Shown in pieces: positions 1-13,656 of a DNA stretch of 64,000 nucleotides; within the stretch, counting starts at the first letter, position 1; each line of letters opens with the position of its first letter. This stretch comes from Panax quinquefolius (Eukaryota > Streptophyta > Magnoliopsida > Apiales > Araliaceae), in NCBI GenBank assembly GCA_020205615.1, contig CM035167.1:60285023-60349022 (forward strand), read 5' to 3'. A model generated the notes under the pieces. That model worked only from the letters and a program-made list of their open reading frames with translations. It did no database searches and was not told the origin of the DNA. A program made the position numbers and the translations under genes.

Positions 1-762
1 GACTTGTACTCTAAGTACTGAGATGAACAACCCTATTTTTAGGGGTTTACGCTTAGCGTTGAAATGTTTGTGCACAATACATTGTACGAAGGATTGATCC
101 CCCTAAGTACGTGGAGTCCTTATAGTCATATGATTGTTAAAGTTAAAGTTGAAAGATTACTTATAAATGTGGACATGGTTCGTGGTCATTAGACCCTCAG
201 TAGTATATTTTAGAATGTTAATAGAACATATCATTCAGTTCTATTGAGCCTATTATTTGGCAAATGTTGTAATGTTAATAGAACATATCATTCAGTTCTA
301 TTGAGCCTATTATTTGGCAAATGTTGTAATGTTAATAGGACATATCATTCAGTTCTATTGAGCCTATTATTTGGCAAATGTTGAAAAGTTATTTAATCTT
401 ATTTCAAGTGAGCTTTGTTTACTCACTCTTGCAAATTTATACACTTATTGCAGCTGTGGTTGAGAAGGTAAATGAACCTACAACTAACAAAGGAAAGAGA
501 AAAATGTACAAGTGATGTAATTTTGTTTTATCGTTATGATGATAGAATTTTAATAATGATGTGATGTAATAATTTAATTTCCGCATTTGAATGGTTGTAA
601 TTAAAGGTTAGATAACCTGGGAGATAATTTTATTAACGTAATCATGTATGGGCAGGTTTTATTATTCAATTATATTATGATTGGGTAGTTAGATATGAAT
701 GTTTTGATTAAGTGAACACCAAATCTTATGGAAAGGAAGTACCGGGATTTAGGGGTGTCACA
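1..762 (+). mobile_element. Family A LTR, 3' part, cut by window edge
   Basis: This is the right-hand part of a long family A LTR on the plus strand. It opens with the same stretch seen at 31738-31765 of the other + copy and ends GGGGTGTCACA at 762. It matches, in reverse, the LTR ends at 40626 and 16308. The bases after 762 are not a primer binding site, so this is a 3' LTR or a solo LTR whose left part lies outside the window. No coding capacity is expected or seen. Confidence 0.85.
214..384 (+). repeat. Three tandem copies of a 57-bp unit inside the A LTR
   Basis: Units begin AATGTTAATAG at 214, 271 and 328. They are nearly identical, with one A to G change in the third copy. The matching part of the other A LTRs (for example near 32090-32165) has one copy, so this is a local expansion. 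Confidence 0.95.
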
Positions 763-1158
763 GTGATGCGACACCACTGCTGCGGTTGGTTGGATGCCCG
801 GTTGGTATTGCTGCACACCAACCAAAATCTAAAAAAATTCCAAGTCTTGAATCAAGTTTGAGATACGTACTTTGAAATCCCATAACTGATTCGTTATAAC
901 TCAGAACGAGGTCATTCCAAAGCCATTCATTTCCTTATCTTACATACTTCAACTTCCCTCGAACAGAATTAAATTCTGAATTCGTTAACATGCCACTCAA
1001 TTGGTTTAATCTTCATCATTCGTCCGTTTTACGTTATTAACATTTTTCGTTCGTTCGTTCATAATCTGGTTATCCAAACTTTGAACTTGTTCGTTCTTGA
1101 GTCCACAACTAATGTTTTCTATGTTCTCTTACATTCATATAAAACTCTACACATTCAG
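763..1158. other. Unassigned spacer between LTR A and element B1
   Basis: About 400 bp with no open frame of note and no similarity that I recognise to the A or B families. It contains a short inverted theme (GGTTGGTTGG and CACACCAACC, 784-824) and a GTTCGTTCGTTC run near 1050. It may be older DNA between the two elements. Confidence 0.4.
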
Positions 1159-3852
1159 TGTGACGCCCCCAAAATAGGTATACATCACCCATTCTGAGTT
1201 GTCAATACATGGTACAGAAACAACTACAACTTTATTATTACAACAGTAAAACTGTGAGTTTGAATACAAATATTATCTTCTAGACAATATCTATACTCAA
1301 ATAAATCCTCATCACATTTATTGATACATTATTTTACAAAAATGGTGAGGACTACTAAACAACTCTCTCTAGAACCTTCATTCCATACCCTGACTCGTTC
1401 TCGTTATATTCTCGCCTCCTAAGAAGAAAAATGGAACAAAAAGAAAAAGGGTGAGCTCAACTAGCCCAGTAAAGAATATTATGACTAAGATAATATACAA
1501 CAAATTATCGTTAGTCTTCAACAGGGAAAAATCTAATAGAATACAATAGACAACAAGTTTTAAATCAATATTCGCATGCGAAATAATAATTCATTAGAAG
1601 AGTTAAGTAGAGAATGCAAACTACTATCTTCTATATATATGAATTTAAAAGTTCATTGTCTATCTTTTTTCTCGTAACATCAATCAATATATATCTGGAA
1701 TCAAATATTCATCTTTGCACTACGGACCAAAGATATTCATCATTGGTCATGTTCATCTAAACACTGCTCATCTTTTGCACTACGGGCAAAGATATTTATC
1801 GAAATCATTAATCTTTGCACTCTGAGCCAAATATATTCAATAATATCATCATTTAAGACTTAGGATGATGAAAAATATTTTTAAAGAAACGAATCCAAAG
1901 GAAACAAAATGACAAGGATTAAGGATTAAGGATTCGTACTTTGTTTTATCCATGTCCAAAAATACCTCAAAAATAATCATAGTGGTGTAAAATTCAAGAA
2001 TGATCGTAACATTGATACAATCAAAGCTAGTATCCACAATAGATATTTTAGACGAAAAGGGAAAATTTTCATTTTTCGATGAATAGTCTTGATTCGTGAA
2101 TAGTGTCAGATATCGTGAATAGTCTTAGTAATCGTGAATAGTAACTCAGACACCAAAAGTTCCAAATTTGATAAAACTTGGATCAATATTTCAATATAAT
2201 GATATTGAAGAAATAATATCATTACTGAAAAAAAAATATCCTTACCTCGAAAGATCGGTACTTCTAAATTGAAACCTGGATATAGGCTATGACTTGAACT
2301 TGCACCGTATAGCAATACTGAAAATATACTCAAAATACTCATAAGAATACGCTCGATAATATAGAGAGAAAACTTGATTTACGGTGTGATTTTCAATTCT
2401 AACCTAAGCACCCTATTTATAGGAAAATGCTTAGAACACCAAAGTAGAAAATTTAATAAAATATAAATATATATATATATCAAAATTCCTACGCCACTCT
2501 TGAAATCTGATTTCAGCTCAATAAGCACATGCCACCTTCTAGAAAAAGTAAAAAAAAACCGTTTTTCTAATTTAAACTTCCAAAAATCAATTATTTTGGA
2601 GCTTCGGAACTTCAGTAATTCACAATAAAGAAAGTTTTTGTAATTCAATAATTCAATAATTCACAATAGGAGCTTCAATAATTCAATAATTCATAATAGG
2701 AAATTCAATTCAATTATTTCGAAGCTTTGGAGCTTCAATAATTCAATAATTCAATAATTCACAATAGGAAATTCAATTCTCTACAACTTTACAGAAGAAA
2801 GTTTTTCCAAATTCCAAACAGAAATTGACCGAAATCCACAAACGGACGATTTTACAAGCTATAATCAAATTTTAGTCAAGAAATGGGGTCCACCGACACA
2901 TAAAACATGCTTTAAATATTTTTGGTAACAAAAATACTCCTCCTCCACATATACTCATATATCCCACATTCATCGTAAAAATATCATCATTATTATATTA
3001 TTAAAATATAATAATATATTTAAATAATTATTTTATCGAAAAAGATAAAATTTCAATTTTCAACAATTGTCATATTAAAATTTTCTCCATCTATATCCAC
3101 ATAAAATCAATATTTTCCTCATCATATGAATCAATAATTAATTATTCACAAATAATATTACGTAATCACAATATTGACAACGAGGCGGTTCAGGAAAGAG
3201 GGGCTTTCCAATAAGAATTTCTCCTTCTTCAAGCGCAATTAGGTGACCAAACCTCTCCTTAGACAAAAACTTTCTAGACATTGCCAATAATGTTATCTAA
3301 TAATATTATTCAGATAATATGAATTATTGCTTCGATAATGAAAAATCTTTGTGTAATGACAATTATTGAAATAACGAAAGATATAAAATATCAACGCAGA
3401 AATTATTAAATCAATAAAATAAAATCTTTGAGCAAAGAATTACTATAACCATTATTGAGTAGTGCCTTCTTACGTAAGAATCAATAATTGGTGCAATACT
3501 GTGTATAACTCGTGTGTTAATCACCGAGTATTTTAACAGAGATTAATTGGTAACAACTTCTGTAGATTATATTTTAAACAACTTATATTTGTCGTTTTCT
3601 TCATCCAATCGCTTTCCGTTATGGGGCCCATACATGGCTGCGCCGTCGTATGAATATTCCTCGACAGTACGAATATTCCACGACCAAACAAATATTCCCA
3701 GACAATAATGAATATTGTATAACCACTTGCTTATTTTGAAATATTTATGTATTTTACCCATAACTATCCACATTAATCAAATCAACCCTTACTATTTCAA
3801 AATAATAAATAGAGAAAATTAAATTTCATTAATAACAAGTTGGGGTCTTACA
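1159..3852 (-). repeat. B1 3' LTR
   Basis: Read on the minus strand the LTR starts TGTAAGACCCC (right edge) and ends GGGGGCGTCACA (left edge). It is co-linear with the copy at 8606-11239. It includes a reversed TATA-like box near 2411-2423, CGTGAATAGT repeats near 2080-2150, and several copies of a CACTACGG-type motif near 1710-1820. Small open frames inside it have no similarity to proteins. Confidence 0.9.
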
Positions 3853-3865
3853 ACCTCCCCTCCTT
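3853..3865 (-). other. B1 polypurine tract
   Basis: The minus strand reads TAAGGAGGGGAGGT just before the 3' LTR. This is the usual site for plus-strand priming. It overlaps the natural pol stop codon (3864-3866). Confidence 0.8.
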
Positions 3866-6800
3866 ATGAAATTTCATCCTCGAAATTGACGTACGTACCT
3901 GGTGTTTCGAAAAGGTGAGGATACCTCGCTTTCATTTCTGTTTCCAATTCCTAGATCATTTCCTCTATAACATGATTCCTCCACAAAACTTTAACTTGTG
4001 GTATGACCTTTGTGCGTAGGACATGCTTCTTCCTATCCAAGATCTGTACAGGTACCTCCTCATACGTTAAGTCTTCGGCTATCTCGTCCGGTTCTAACTC
4101 TATAACGAGGTTCGGGTCTTTCACATATTTACGAAGTACAGATATGTGAAACACATTATGAACACGAGATATGCTCGGAGGTAACGCGAGTCTATAGGTT
4201 ACATTTCCTACTCGGTCAAGAATTTGAAATGGACCAATAAATCGTGGATTGAGCTTTCCTCTCTTCCCAAATCTTGTAACTCCCTTCCATGGAGCAACTC
4301 GCAACAATACATGATCCCCTATACTAAATTCCACGTCCTTTCGATGAAGATCTGCATAACTCTTTTATCGATCTTGTGCCGTTTGTATACGTTGTCGAAT
4401 CATTTGGATCTTTTCGGTATACGTACTAACTCGGGTCCCAATAATATTGTTTCACCCACCTCATCCCAACATATTGGAGAGCGACACTTTCGTCCATATA
4501 ATGCTTCAAATGGAGCCACACCTATACTTGTCTGATAAATGTTGTTGTAGGAGAATTCCACCAATGGTAAATACTTATCCCAATCGCCTTTGAAGTCTAG
4601 GACACGAGTCTTAATAGATCTTCAAGAATTTGAATAGTCCTCTCGATTGTCCGTCCGTTTGAGGATGGTATGCCAACTAATCGTAAAATCCGTGCCCATA
4701 GCTTTTTGCAAGCTAACCCAAAATCTTAAAGTGAATCTTGGGTCACGATCCCAAACTATGGATCTTGGCATGCCATGCAACCTCACAATCTCATTTACAT
4801 ATATACTAGCAAGGCGTTCAAGGAATAAGTCTCCGTGATCGGCAAGAAATGAAAGCGGACTTGGTTAATCTATCAACAATAACCCAAATAGCATTGATGC
4901 CTTGAGAAACCGTAGGAAGACCCGTAACGAAATCCATGGTAATGTGTTCCCACTTCCATTTCGAATCTCAAGTGGTTGCAACGGACCCTTAGGTACTAGA
5001 TGCTCGCCTTTTACACGCTGACAAGTTAAACACATTGAGATAAACTTTGCAATCTCTCTCTTCGTATTGTTCCACCAAAATGTATGTCGGAGATCACGAT
5101 ACATTTTGGTACTTCGAGATGGATTGAAAATGGTGTATTGTGTGCCTCCATCATAATCTTGTACTTCAAATCGAGTCGTTAGGAACACAAAGTCTAGAGT
5201 GGACTCAAGTATTCCTCTTCATCAATTCTCGCTTAGGAATAGTACCTTCTTGTACTTTCTTCTTCATACATGCATCGACTCACCGGCCTGGGTGGCTTGA
5301 GCAACCTTAACTTTTTCTATTAAAGTTGGCTCTATGCGTATACTTGACATCATTGCACCCATTCTTGTATATGATCTTCTACTCAATGCGTCAACTACCA
5401 CGTTCGCTTTTCCAGGATGGTATTGAATAGTGTGGTCGTAGTGTTTCAATAGCTCGAGCCAAAGTCATTTACTGCGCGTGTTGAGTTCTTTTTGAGTGAA
5501 GAAATATTTAAGGCTTTTATGCTCTGAATATATCTCCACTTTCTCCCCATATAGATAGTGCCTCCATATCTTTAGCGCGAAAATGACTGCTGCCAACTCT
5601 AGATCATGAGTAGGATAATTCCTCTCATATTCTTTAAGTTGTTGCGAGGCATAGGCTATGACTTTCCCACGTTGCATGAGAACACATCCTAACCCTTTGC
5701 GGAAGCATCGTTTGAGATAACAAATCCATCCGAACCGGATGGTATTGTTAGAATAGGTGCCAAATAAGTCTCCTCTTAAGCTCTTGGAAACTCTTCTCGC
5801 ATTCCTCGCTCCAAACGAATTTTGTATCCTTCCGAGTTAGGCAGGTTAATGTAGTAGCGATTCGAAAAAACCCTTCCACGAATCTCCGATAATAACCAAC
5901 TAAGCCCAAAAACTACGTACTTGATCCATGACTTCGTTGTTGCTCTGAACTTTGTATTGCTTCAATCTTCACGGATCAACAGATACTCCATGTTTCGACA
6001 CCACGTGGCCCAAGGAATGCTACTTCCTCGAAGCCGAACTCACATTTCTTCAACTTGGCATAAAGCTTGTTTTCACGAAGACTTTGGAGTACCGACTTTC
6101 AAATGGTGCTCATGATCTTCACGACTTTTGGAATATATGAGGATGTCATCAATAAAAACAACAACGAACTGATCCAAATATTCCTTGAATACTCGATTCA
6201 TCATATCCATGAAAGCCGCAGGAGCATTAGTCAATCCGAAAGACATGACTAAGAATTCATAATGCCCGTACCGAGTTCTAAAGGCAGTCTTTGGAATATC
6301 CTCGCCTTCTAATCTTGGTGATGATATCCGAATCGAAGATCGATCTTAGAAAAAATTGTGCCCCTTACTGGTGGTCAAACAAGTCATCAATACGAGGTAG
6401 AGGATACCTATTCTTGATGGTGACATGGTTCAATTCCGATAGTCAATACTGAAGTCGCATACTCCGTCTTTCTTCTTTACGAATAAAATAGAAGAAACCC
6501 AAGGAGATGTACTAGGGCCGAATGAAACCCGTGTCCAACAATTCCTGCGATTCGACCTTTAACTCCACGAAGTTCAATAGGAGCCATTCGATATGGGGTT
6601 TTAGAAATGGGCTTTGTACGGGTTCAAGATCAATAAAGAATTCAACTTCACGTTCTTGGGGTAGGCCGGGAAGTTCTTGAAAATACGTCGGAAAAGTCAA
6701 TAACAACAGGAATATTATTCAAATTTGACGTGTCTTTATTCAAATCCATAACATGGGCTAAAAAAGCTTGACATCCGTTTTTCAATAAACGAATTGCTTT

Positions 6801-7240
6801 ATGATTAGATATGACAGTAATTGATTTTAATGGTTTAGTTGCTTGAATTTGTACAACAGGTTGGTTAGGAATATGAAAACTAACAACCTTACGAAAACAA
6901 TCCATTTTGGCATGATGAGTACTTAACCAATCAATCCCTAAAATTACATCAAAGGCAAGTATCTTTAAAGAGATAAGGTCAACATGTAATGTGATGGTGC
7001 CAACTTGAATCAAACAAGATTTACAAACAGTGGATGTGATGAAAGTTTCTCCTAACGGAGTTTCCACAGATAGGTCAAAGTCTAATTTCTCCGGAGTCAA
7101 GTTTAAACGTTGAGCACAAGTAGGAGAGATAAATGAATGGGTAGCACCGGTATCAAGTAAGGTATAAACTTCACAAGAATTTATAAATAGCTTACCCGTG
7201 ATCACCTCGTTTGGGTTCCTTACATTTTGACCATCCACAA
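3864..7240 (-). pseudogene. pol: B1 pol pseudogene (PR-RT-RH-IN-chromodomain)
   Basis: Polyprotein that would provide protease, reverse transcriptase, RNase H and integrase. Pieces, from the 5' end (right): protease with the triad DTGATHS at about 7140-7160 and ILGIDWL near 6945 (6648-7238); RT with FIDD at about 6142-6156; RNase H core with THDLELAAV and HKSLKYF (5465-5677) and its end [15 protein letters not shown] (5264-5449); the integrase zinc finger with its final CLTCQRV (4865-5188); and the integrase C-terminus with chromodomain (3864-4334). Frameshifts separate nearly every piece. In the chromodomain the threonine-tryptophan pair is replaced by I-stop (TGG to TAG on the coding strand). 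The element cannot make a working Pol. Confidence 0.9.
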
Positions 7241-7249
7241 CAAAACGCT

Positions 7250-8417
7250 CTTCCAGAACCGCTGACTTTGACTTTTACGGGACGATCTTTTGAGTCACCG
7301 CCCCATTGAACTAGTTTTCGCTACTGTACAATCTCGACCGATATATGTCCTTCCTTTCCACAATTATAGCATACCTTGAATGTGTTGTGGGCGCTTTGGT
7401 GATATGTCCCTCTTTCCGCATTTATAACATATGACCGGGTGGTCGTTCTCCTCCCATAGAACCGAGTCTTTAAAGACTGCCTCATCTTCACATGGTCGTT
7501 GTTAAATCTCCTCTTTTAAAATCTCCTCCCCGACTCGCTTCTTCTATTTTCATGGCCATGATTACCACCAGTGGTTTACCATTTTTTATCCATCTTTTCT
7601 TTCTCCGTTTGTTATCGTTGTTTTGTTGACTACCATCTCCTAGATGATTCGATTGTGGTCCCTCGGTTGACCGTACTCGTTATCTCACTCTAATAATTGA
7701 GCCTGCTTACAACATCTGAATAGAGAAAATTTATGAGAAATGAGATATTGTCGTATGTATGGGTTTCAAACCTCTCGAAAACATCCGCGTCATCGTTCCT
7801 CTTTCTCCACCAAATGAGGTGCAAACTCGGATAACTCGCAAACTTTGCCTCGTCTTCGAGACACCGCCGTCGTTTGTTTTGTTCTAATCTAATGAACTCC
7901 ATTTCCTTACGATAGCCGAACACTTTTAGGAAAGTATTTGTCATTAAATAGTTTTTGAAACGTCTCCCAAGACATCTTTGAGTGCGGCTAGATGTATACG
8001 CTTCGCACTCCCACCAATGAGTCTGCCTTCACCACGGAACATAAAGGTGGCGAATGGAACCTTCTGTTCCTCCGTGCATCCCAAGACATCGAATATCTTG
8101 GTAATTTTCTTGACCCATGTTTCCGCCATGATCGGATCCGGCTTTCCCTTAAATTCTGGTGGTCCCAACTCTTTGAACTGCTTGGCCGTGACAAGCCGCG
8201 CATTGCTATCATTTCCACCCGTATTCTGTACACGAGTCTCCCTCGTCTGGTTTTGCATGAACTGCAAAAAGCTTCTAAACATCCCGTCGTTCATCATCTC
8301 GCTTTCGATGGTGTTGTTCATGGGAGGAACATTGCCACCTTTACGCGTTCTCCTCGTTGGTGAGTACTGAGGCGTCTCCACGGTCTCATTTCCACTGTTA
8401 ATATTCTCAGTCGACAT
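7250..8417 (-). pseudogene. gag: B1 gag pseudogene
   Basis: The gag start is taken as the ATG at 8417 (MSTENINSGNETVETP), which aligns with MTSENVENSN of B0. The capsid region VTAKQFKELGPPEFKGKP is clear, but the sequence shifts frame after about residue 120. The capsid motif corresponding to ADYWWESVKR of B0 is damaged here. Remnants of two CCHC zinc knuckles lie at about 7340-7430 (CYNCGKEGH is readable), followed by the protease. The frame is broken in at least three places. In an intact relative this protein forms the particle and binds the RNA. Confidence 0.85.
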
Positions 8418-8591
8418 TCTCAAATACTGTCATAAAACAAGGGTTAATTAAGGAAATCAATATATCACATAATATCCCTATATACTGACCAACTAACAAA
8501 TAAACTTAGGTAGGACACATTAGCGAAGGATTTACTCGTCTCTCCCCTCCTAGTTCTATTCCCCGATCTCCGCCAGACATCATATCCCTAA

Positions 8592-8603
8592 GCTTTGATA
8601 CCA
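8592..8603 (-). other. B1 primer binding site (initiator Met tRNA type)
   Basis: The minus strand reads TGGTATCAAAGC directly inside the 5' LTR. It differs by one base from TGGTATCAGAGC, the usual plant tRNA-iMet primer site, which B0 keeps. Confidence 0.85.
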
Positions 8604-8605
8604 AC

Positions 8606-11239
8606 TGTAACGCCCCCAAAATAGGTATACATCACCCATTCTGAGTTGTCAATACATGGTACAGAAACAACTACAAATTTATTATTACAATAGTAAAACT
8701 GTGAGTTTGAATACAAATATTATCTTCTAGACAATATCTATACTCAAATAAATCCTCATCACATTTATTGATACATTATTTTACAAAAATGGTGAGGACT
8801 ACTAAACAACTCTCTCTTGAACCTTCATTCCATACCCCGACTGCATCGCTATATTCTCGCCTCCCCTAAGAAGAAAAATGGAACAAAAAGGAAAAGGGTG
8901 AGCTCAACTAGCCCAAGAAAGAATATTATGACTAAGATAATATACAACAAATTATCATTAGTCTTCAACAGGAAAAAATCTAATAGAATACAATAGACAA
9001 CAAGTTTTAAATCAATATTCGCATAGCGAAATAATAATTCATTAGAAGAGTTAAGTAGAGAATGCAAACTACTATCTTCTATGTATGAATTTAAAAGTTC
9101 ATCGCTCTATCTTTTTTCCCCGTAACATCAATCAATATATATCTAGAATCAAATATTCATCTTTACACTACGGCCAAAGATATTCATCGATTAGTCATGT
9201 TCATCTAAACACTGTTCATCTTTGCACTCTGGGACCAAAGATATTTATCGAAATCCTTCATCTTTGAACTACGAGCCAAAAGATATTCAATAATATCATC
9301 ATTTAAGACGAAGATGATGAAAATATTTTAAAGAAGCGAATCCAAGGAAACAAAATGACAAGGATTAAGGATTAAGGATTCGTACTTTGTTTTATCTATG
9401 TCCAAAAATACCTCAAAAATAATCATAGTGGTGTAAAATTCAAGAATGATCGTAAACATGGATACAATCAAAGCTAGTATCCATAATAGATATTTTAGAC
9501 GAAAAGGAAAATTTTCATTTTTCGATGAATAGTCTTGCCGTATTCGTGAATAATGTCAGATATCGTGAATAGTCTTCAGATATCGTGAATAGTAACTCTC
9601 AGACACCAAAAGTTCTAAATTTGATAAAAATTTCGGATCAATATTTCAAAGATAATGATATTGAAGAAATAATATCATTACAAAAAAATAATATCCACTT
9701 ACCTCGAAAGATCGATTTTCTAGCTTTGAAACACCTGGATATAGGATATGACTTGAACTTGCAATCAGATAAAGCAATACTCAAAATATACTCAAAATAC
9801 TCACAAGAATACGCCGATAATATAGAGAGAAAACTTCATTTCGGTGTGATTTTCAATTCTAACCTAAGCACCTATTTATAGAAAATCTTTAGAACACCAA
9901 AGTAGAAAATTTAATAAAATATTAATATATATATAAATTTTCTTACCCCTCTTGAAATCTCTATTTTCAGACACAATAAGCACATGTTTCACCTTCTAGA
10001 AAAGTGTAAAAAAAAAGTTTTTCTAATTTAAAATAATTTAAACTTCCAAAAATCAATTATTTGAGAGCTTGAAACTTTAATAATTCATAATAAATAGCCC
10101 TTTTGTCGAAAATTCAAAACTCTTGACTTTTTTATAGGAAATTCAATTCTCTATAACTTTACGAAGAATGTTTTTCCAAATTCCAAATAGAAATTGACCA
10201 AATCCATAAACGAGGCGATTTTACAAGCTATAATCAAATTTCATCGATAAATGGGGTCCAATTTACACATGTTTAACATGCTTTAAATATTTTTGGTAAC
10301 AAAAATACTCTTCCTCCTCATATACTCATATATCCCACATTCATCGTAAAAATATCATCATTATTATATTATTAAAATATAATAATATATTTAAATGAAT
10401 TATTTTATCGAGAAAAGATAAAATTTCAATTTTCAACAATTGTCACATTAAAAATTTTCTCCATCTATATCCACATAAAATCAATATTTTCCTCATCATA
10501 TGAATCAATAATTAATTATTCACAAATAATATTACGAGAATCACAATATTGACAACCGTGCAGCCTCTGTGAAGAGGGGGGGCTTTCCAATAAGAATTTC
10601 TCTTTCTTGGCCATGCAATTAGGTGACCAAACCTCTCCTTAAATGTAACTTTCTAGACATTGCCAATAATGTTATCTAATAATATTATTCAGATAATATG
10701 AATTATTGATTCGATAATGAAAATCTACCGTATAATGACAATTATTGAAACAATGATAATATAAAATATCAACGCAACAATTAATAAATCAATAAAATAA
10801 AATCTTTGAATAATTAATTACTATAACCATTATTGAGTAGTGCCTTCTTACGTAAGAATCAATAATTGGTGCAATACTGCGTGTCTTCTTGTGTTTTAAC
10901 CAATCGAGTATTTTAACGAAGATTAACATCTGCAATAACTACTGCCGTTATTTTTAAACAACTTATATTTGTCATTTTCTTCATCCAATCGCTTTCCATT
11001 ATGGGGCCCATATATAAAAGATCACGGCGTCGTCATTTAATATTCCCCAGCAATGAAGAATATTCCACGACCAAACAAATATTCCCCGACAACAATGAAT
11101 ATTTTATAACCACTTGCTTATTTTGAAATATTTAAGTATTTTACCCATAACTATCCACATTAATCAAATCAACCCTTACTATTTCAAAATAATAAATAGA
11201 GAAAATTAAATTTCATTAATAATAAGTTGGGGTCTTACA
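8606..11239 (-). repeat. B1 5' LTR
   Basis: About 2.63 kb, co-linear with 1159-3852 and visibly diverged from it by many substitutions and small indels. This indicates an old insertion. A reversed TATA-like CTATAAATAG lies near 9870-9882. The right edge GTCTTACA at 11239 abuts the D block without a target duplication. Confidence 0.9.
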
Positions 11240-13238
11240 ATATAACACTAAACGAGCCCGGAATGCTAAGATTCAACGCTGAAAAATAGCACCCTTGTTA
11301 CTTCCTTAGTTTTTGGGCAACCCAGAAACTCCGAAACACACCGACAAAGCTATTCTCGGGCTTTAATCTTAACATTAATATCACGGAAGGCCATGAACGT
11401 TGTTTAAAGTTGTAGTACTACATCGGTACTACAATCATAACACATTAATCAACCCAATACAAATTAAGAACACTATTTTAATCATGGTCAAACCAAGCCC
11501 CTCGGTCACTGACAGGTGTTTTCTGGGCAGGTTCAAGAACACCATTAGCGACGGTTTTATCGCATATGGTACCTATAGCGACAGTTAATTTCGGAAAATA
11601 GATTATTTTAATTAATAAATAGTATTAAATGGTTTTTAATTATTAAAAATACATAATAAATTATGAAAAATTATTTTAAAGTCCAAAAAATAGTTTTTAA
11701 TTATTTTAAGTATATTTCAAAAATATTTAGTATTTTTGGAATATAAAAGTTATTAATTTATTTATTTAATTATAATATTAAATAAATGATTTAAAAATAG
11801 TTTTAATTCATGAAAAATCATGAAAAATTATATTATGATGTGAGAAAATATTTTAAGTTATTTTCAATGACTTTTGATATTTTGTGATGAAATTCATTAA
11901 TAATTTATTATTAATGGTAATTATTTTATTTAATAAATATATTAAATAATTATGGAAAAAGAGAGTTAATGGTTTAAAAATCATATAAAAATGATTTAAG
12001 TATTATAAAAATATTTTGAGTTATAAAATATAACTTTTGATATTTTGCCATGATAATATTGATATTTTATTATTAATATCAATTATCGAGATAATAGATT
12101 TAAATGTTTAAAAATCATATAAATATGATTTTATGGTATTAAAAATCTTGTGATATATTATAATTATATTATTATATTATGTTATGATTTTCATTAATAT
12201 TTAATGATAAATAGATATTAATGATTAAGAAATTATGTGGTATTTAATTTATTTAAATACGTTATAAATGATTGGAAAATCATGATAAATGATATTAATT
12301 ATCTGAAAATTATTGCAAGTCTATGAAAATTGTTTTGACTAATAAGAAAATTATCTGTGATATTGTTAAGTGTTTAAGTAGAGTTTAATTAAACTTAAAC
12401 TCGTCAATCATCCGACTAGACCGTCGGGATGATAGAATTGTCCTGGTTTCAACTCGGACTGCAATAGTTTGACTTGATGCTATATCTTATGTGTATAATA
12501 GACTAATAAGATTATGTGGTAATGTGTTTAGGTTATTTTATACTGTGATGATATTATTTTAATATTGGAGATTTATATTATTAATATTAGGTCCCAGACG
12601 AAGCTTATTATATTGTGTTACGGTAATCAATGGTTTAGGCAAGTTTCCTTTTACTTAACTCTACTAAGAGTTGTTCATTCGGATATACTTATGGTTAATC
12701 ATCTCTGATTGCCATGTTGAATTGTACTCTGTACATCTTACATGTATAAGTCAGGTATGAAAGTCTGATCACCTTCATTACCAGTTCGTCCAGATATATT
12801 ATTGTTCCTGTTCAATACTTGTTCAGTCAAAATTTTGTTCATGCTAATTCACAAATACATTGTGAAGGATAGCCATCTTATTATTCAGACTCTTTCAATC
12901 ATGATATATCTTTAAATTTTTTTAAAACTTGCTGGGCAACTTTCATGCTCACCTTTGCTATATCATGATAAAACATTGCAGATAAGGCGAATGCGTTCGG
13001 ATACAGGAAAAGGATAATGCCAAGTTTAGCTTGGGATAGAATGTGCAGCTAATTTGTAAAAGTAGTTTTGATTAGTATTGTTATGTGTTAGATAGTTTAT
13101 GATTTGTGTATAAGTTAAGGTTATTGGATTTTGGGAATGGTGTGTAAAGTGTACTGTATAAATAATCTATGTTTATATCTTCTGCAACAGTTATAGAATT
13201 AGCGAACCGGATCCACGGTGATTCGCGGGCGCTACACA
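11240..13238 (+). mobile_element. D: solo or truncated LTR-like block inserted in A1 gag
   Basis: About 2 kb, very AT-rich and non-coding. It looks like a plant gypsy LTR on the plus strand. The left end TATAACAC resembles TGTAACAC. Near 12930-12980 it has the GCTGGGC...GCTCAC...TTGCAG layout that the A, B and E LTRs show close to their 3' ends, and the right end is GCGCTACACA. It cuts the A1 gag frame exactly at 13238/13239. No other copy lies in the window, so family and completeness are inferred. Confidence 0.55.
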
Positions 13239-13656
13239 GCTGACTCTTCGAACTCTCCAGGAAATAGGTCTCGAAGAACAACTCCTTGAACCTATCCCAG
13301 GTCATCATTCCTGGTCCTTCACGAGTTTTATTGGCCTGCCACCAATAACTAGCTTCTGCTTTCAACATGAATGTTGCAAAAGCAGTCTTCTGATCATCCC
13401 CTACCCTAGAGATATCGAATACTTTTTCTATCTCTATAATCCAGGTCTGTGCTTTGACTGGATTCATAGACCCACGAAATTCAGGTGGTCCAACCGCCTT
13501 GAAATCCTTAAACGTTGTACCATGGTTTTGTGGTTGATTCTGCAATGCTCCTGTCAGTAGTGTCACTAGTTGTTTTACGGGGTTACCGTCAACATTGTCG
13601 TTATTGGTAGTTCTCTCATTGTTTCTCTGTCGGGGTGGTTCACGTCTGGGAGGCAT
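13239..13656 (-). pseudogene. gag: A1 gag, N-terminal fragment
   Basis: Starts MPPRREPPRQRNNERTTN at 13656 and runs through the capsid region (FKDFKAVGPPEFRGSMNPV, AEASYWWQANKTREGPGMM) to LESSKSQL, where the D block begins. The open frame continues into D for about 50 meaningless codons. It is homologous to the gags of A2 (39385) and A3 (59310). The frame of this fragment is intact, but zinc knuckles and protease are missing. Confidence 0.9.

Larger units (their letters stand above)
1159..11239 (-). mobile_element. B1: full-length, decayed Ty3/gypsy chromovirus of family B
   Basis: A minus-strand LTR retrotransposon of about 10.1 kb. Two LTRs (1159-3852 and 8606-11239) flank a primer binding site, gag and pol in the expected order, with a purine tract next to the 3' LTR. 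Pol ends with a Tekay-type chromodomain. All reading frames are broken. The left flank ends TTCAG and the right flank begins ATATA, so there is no 5-bp target duplication. One side has therefore been rearranged, or the two LTRs come from different insertions. Relatives in the window are B0, B2 and B3. Confidence 0.85.

Noticed and set aside
7978..8370. Plus-strand open frame of 130 codons opposite B1 gag
   Set aside because: Exact antisense of gag coding sequence; composition follows the gag codons and no protein family is recognisable.
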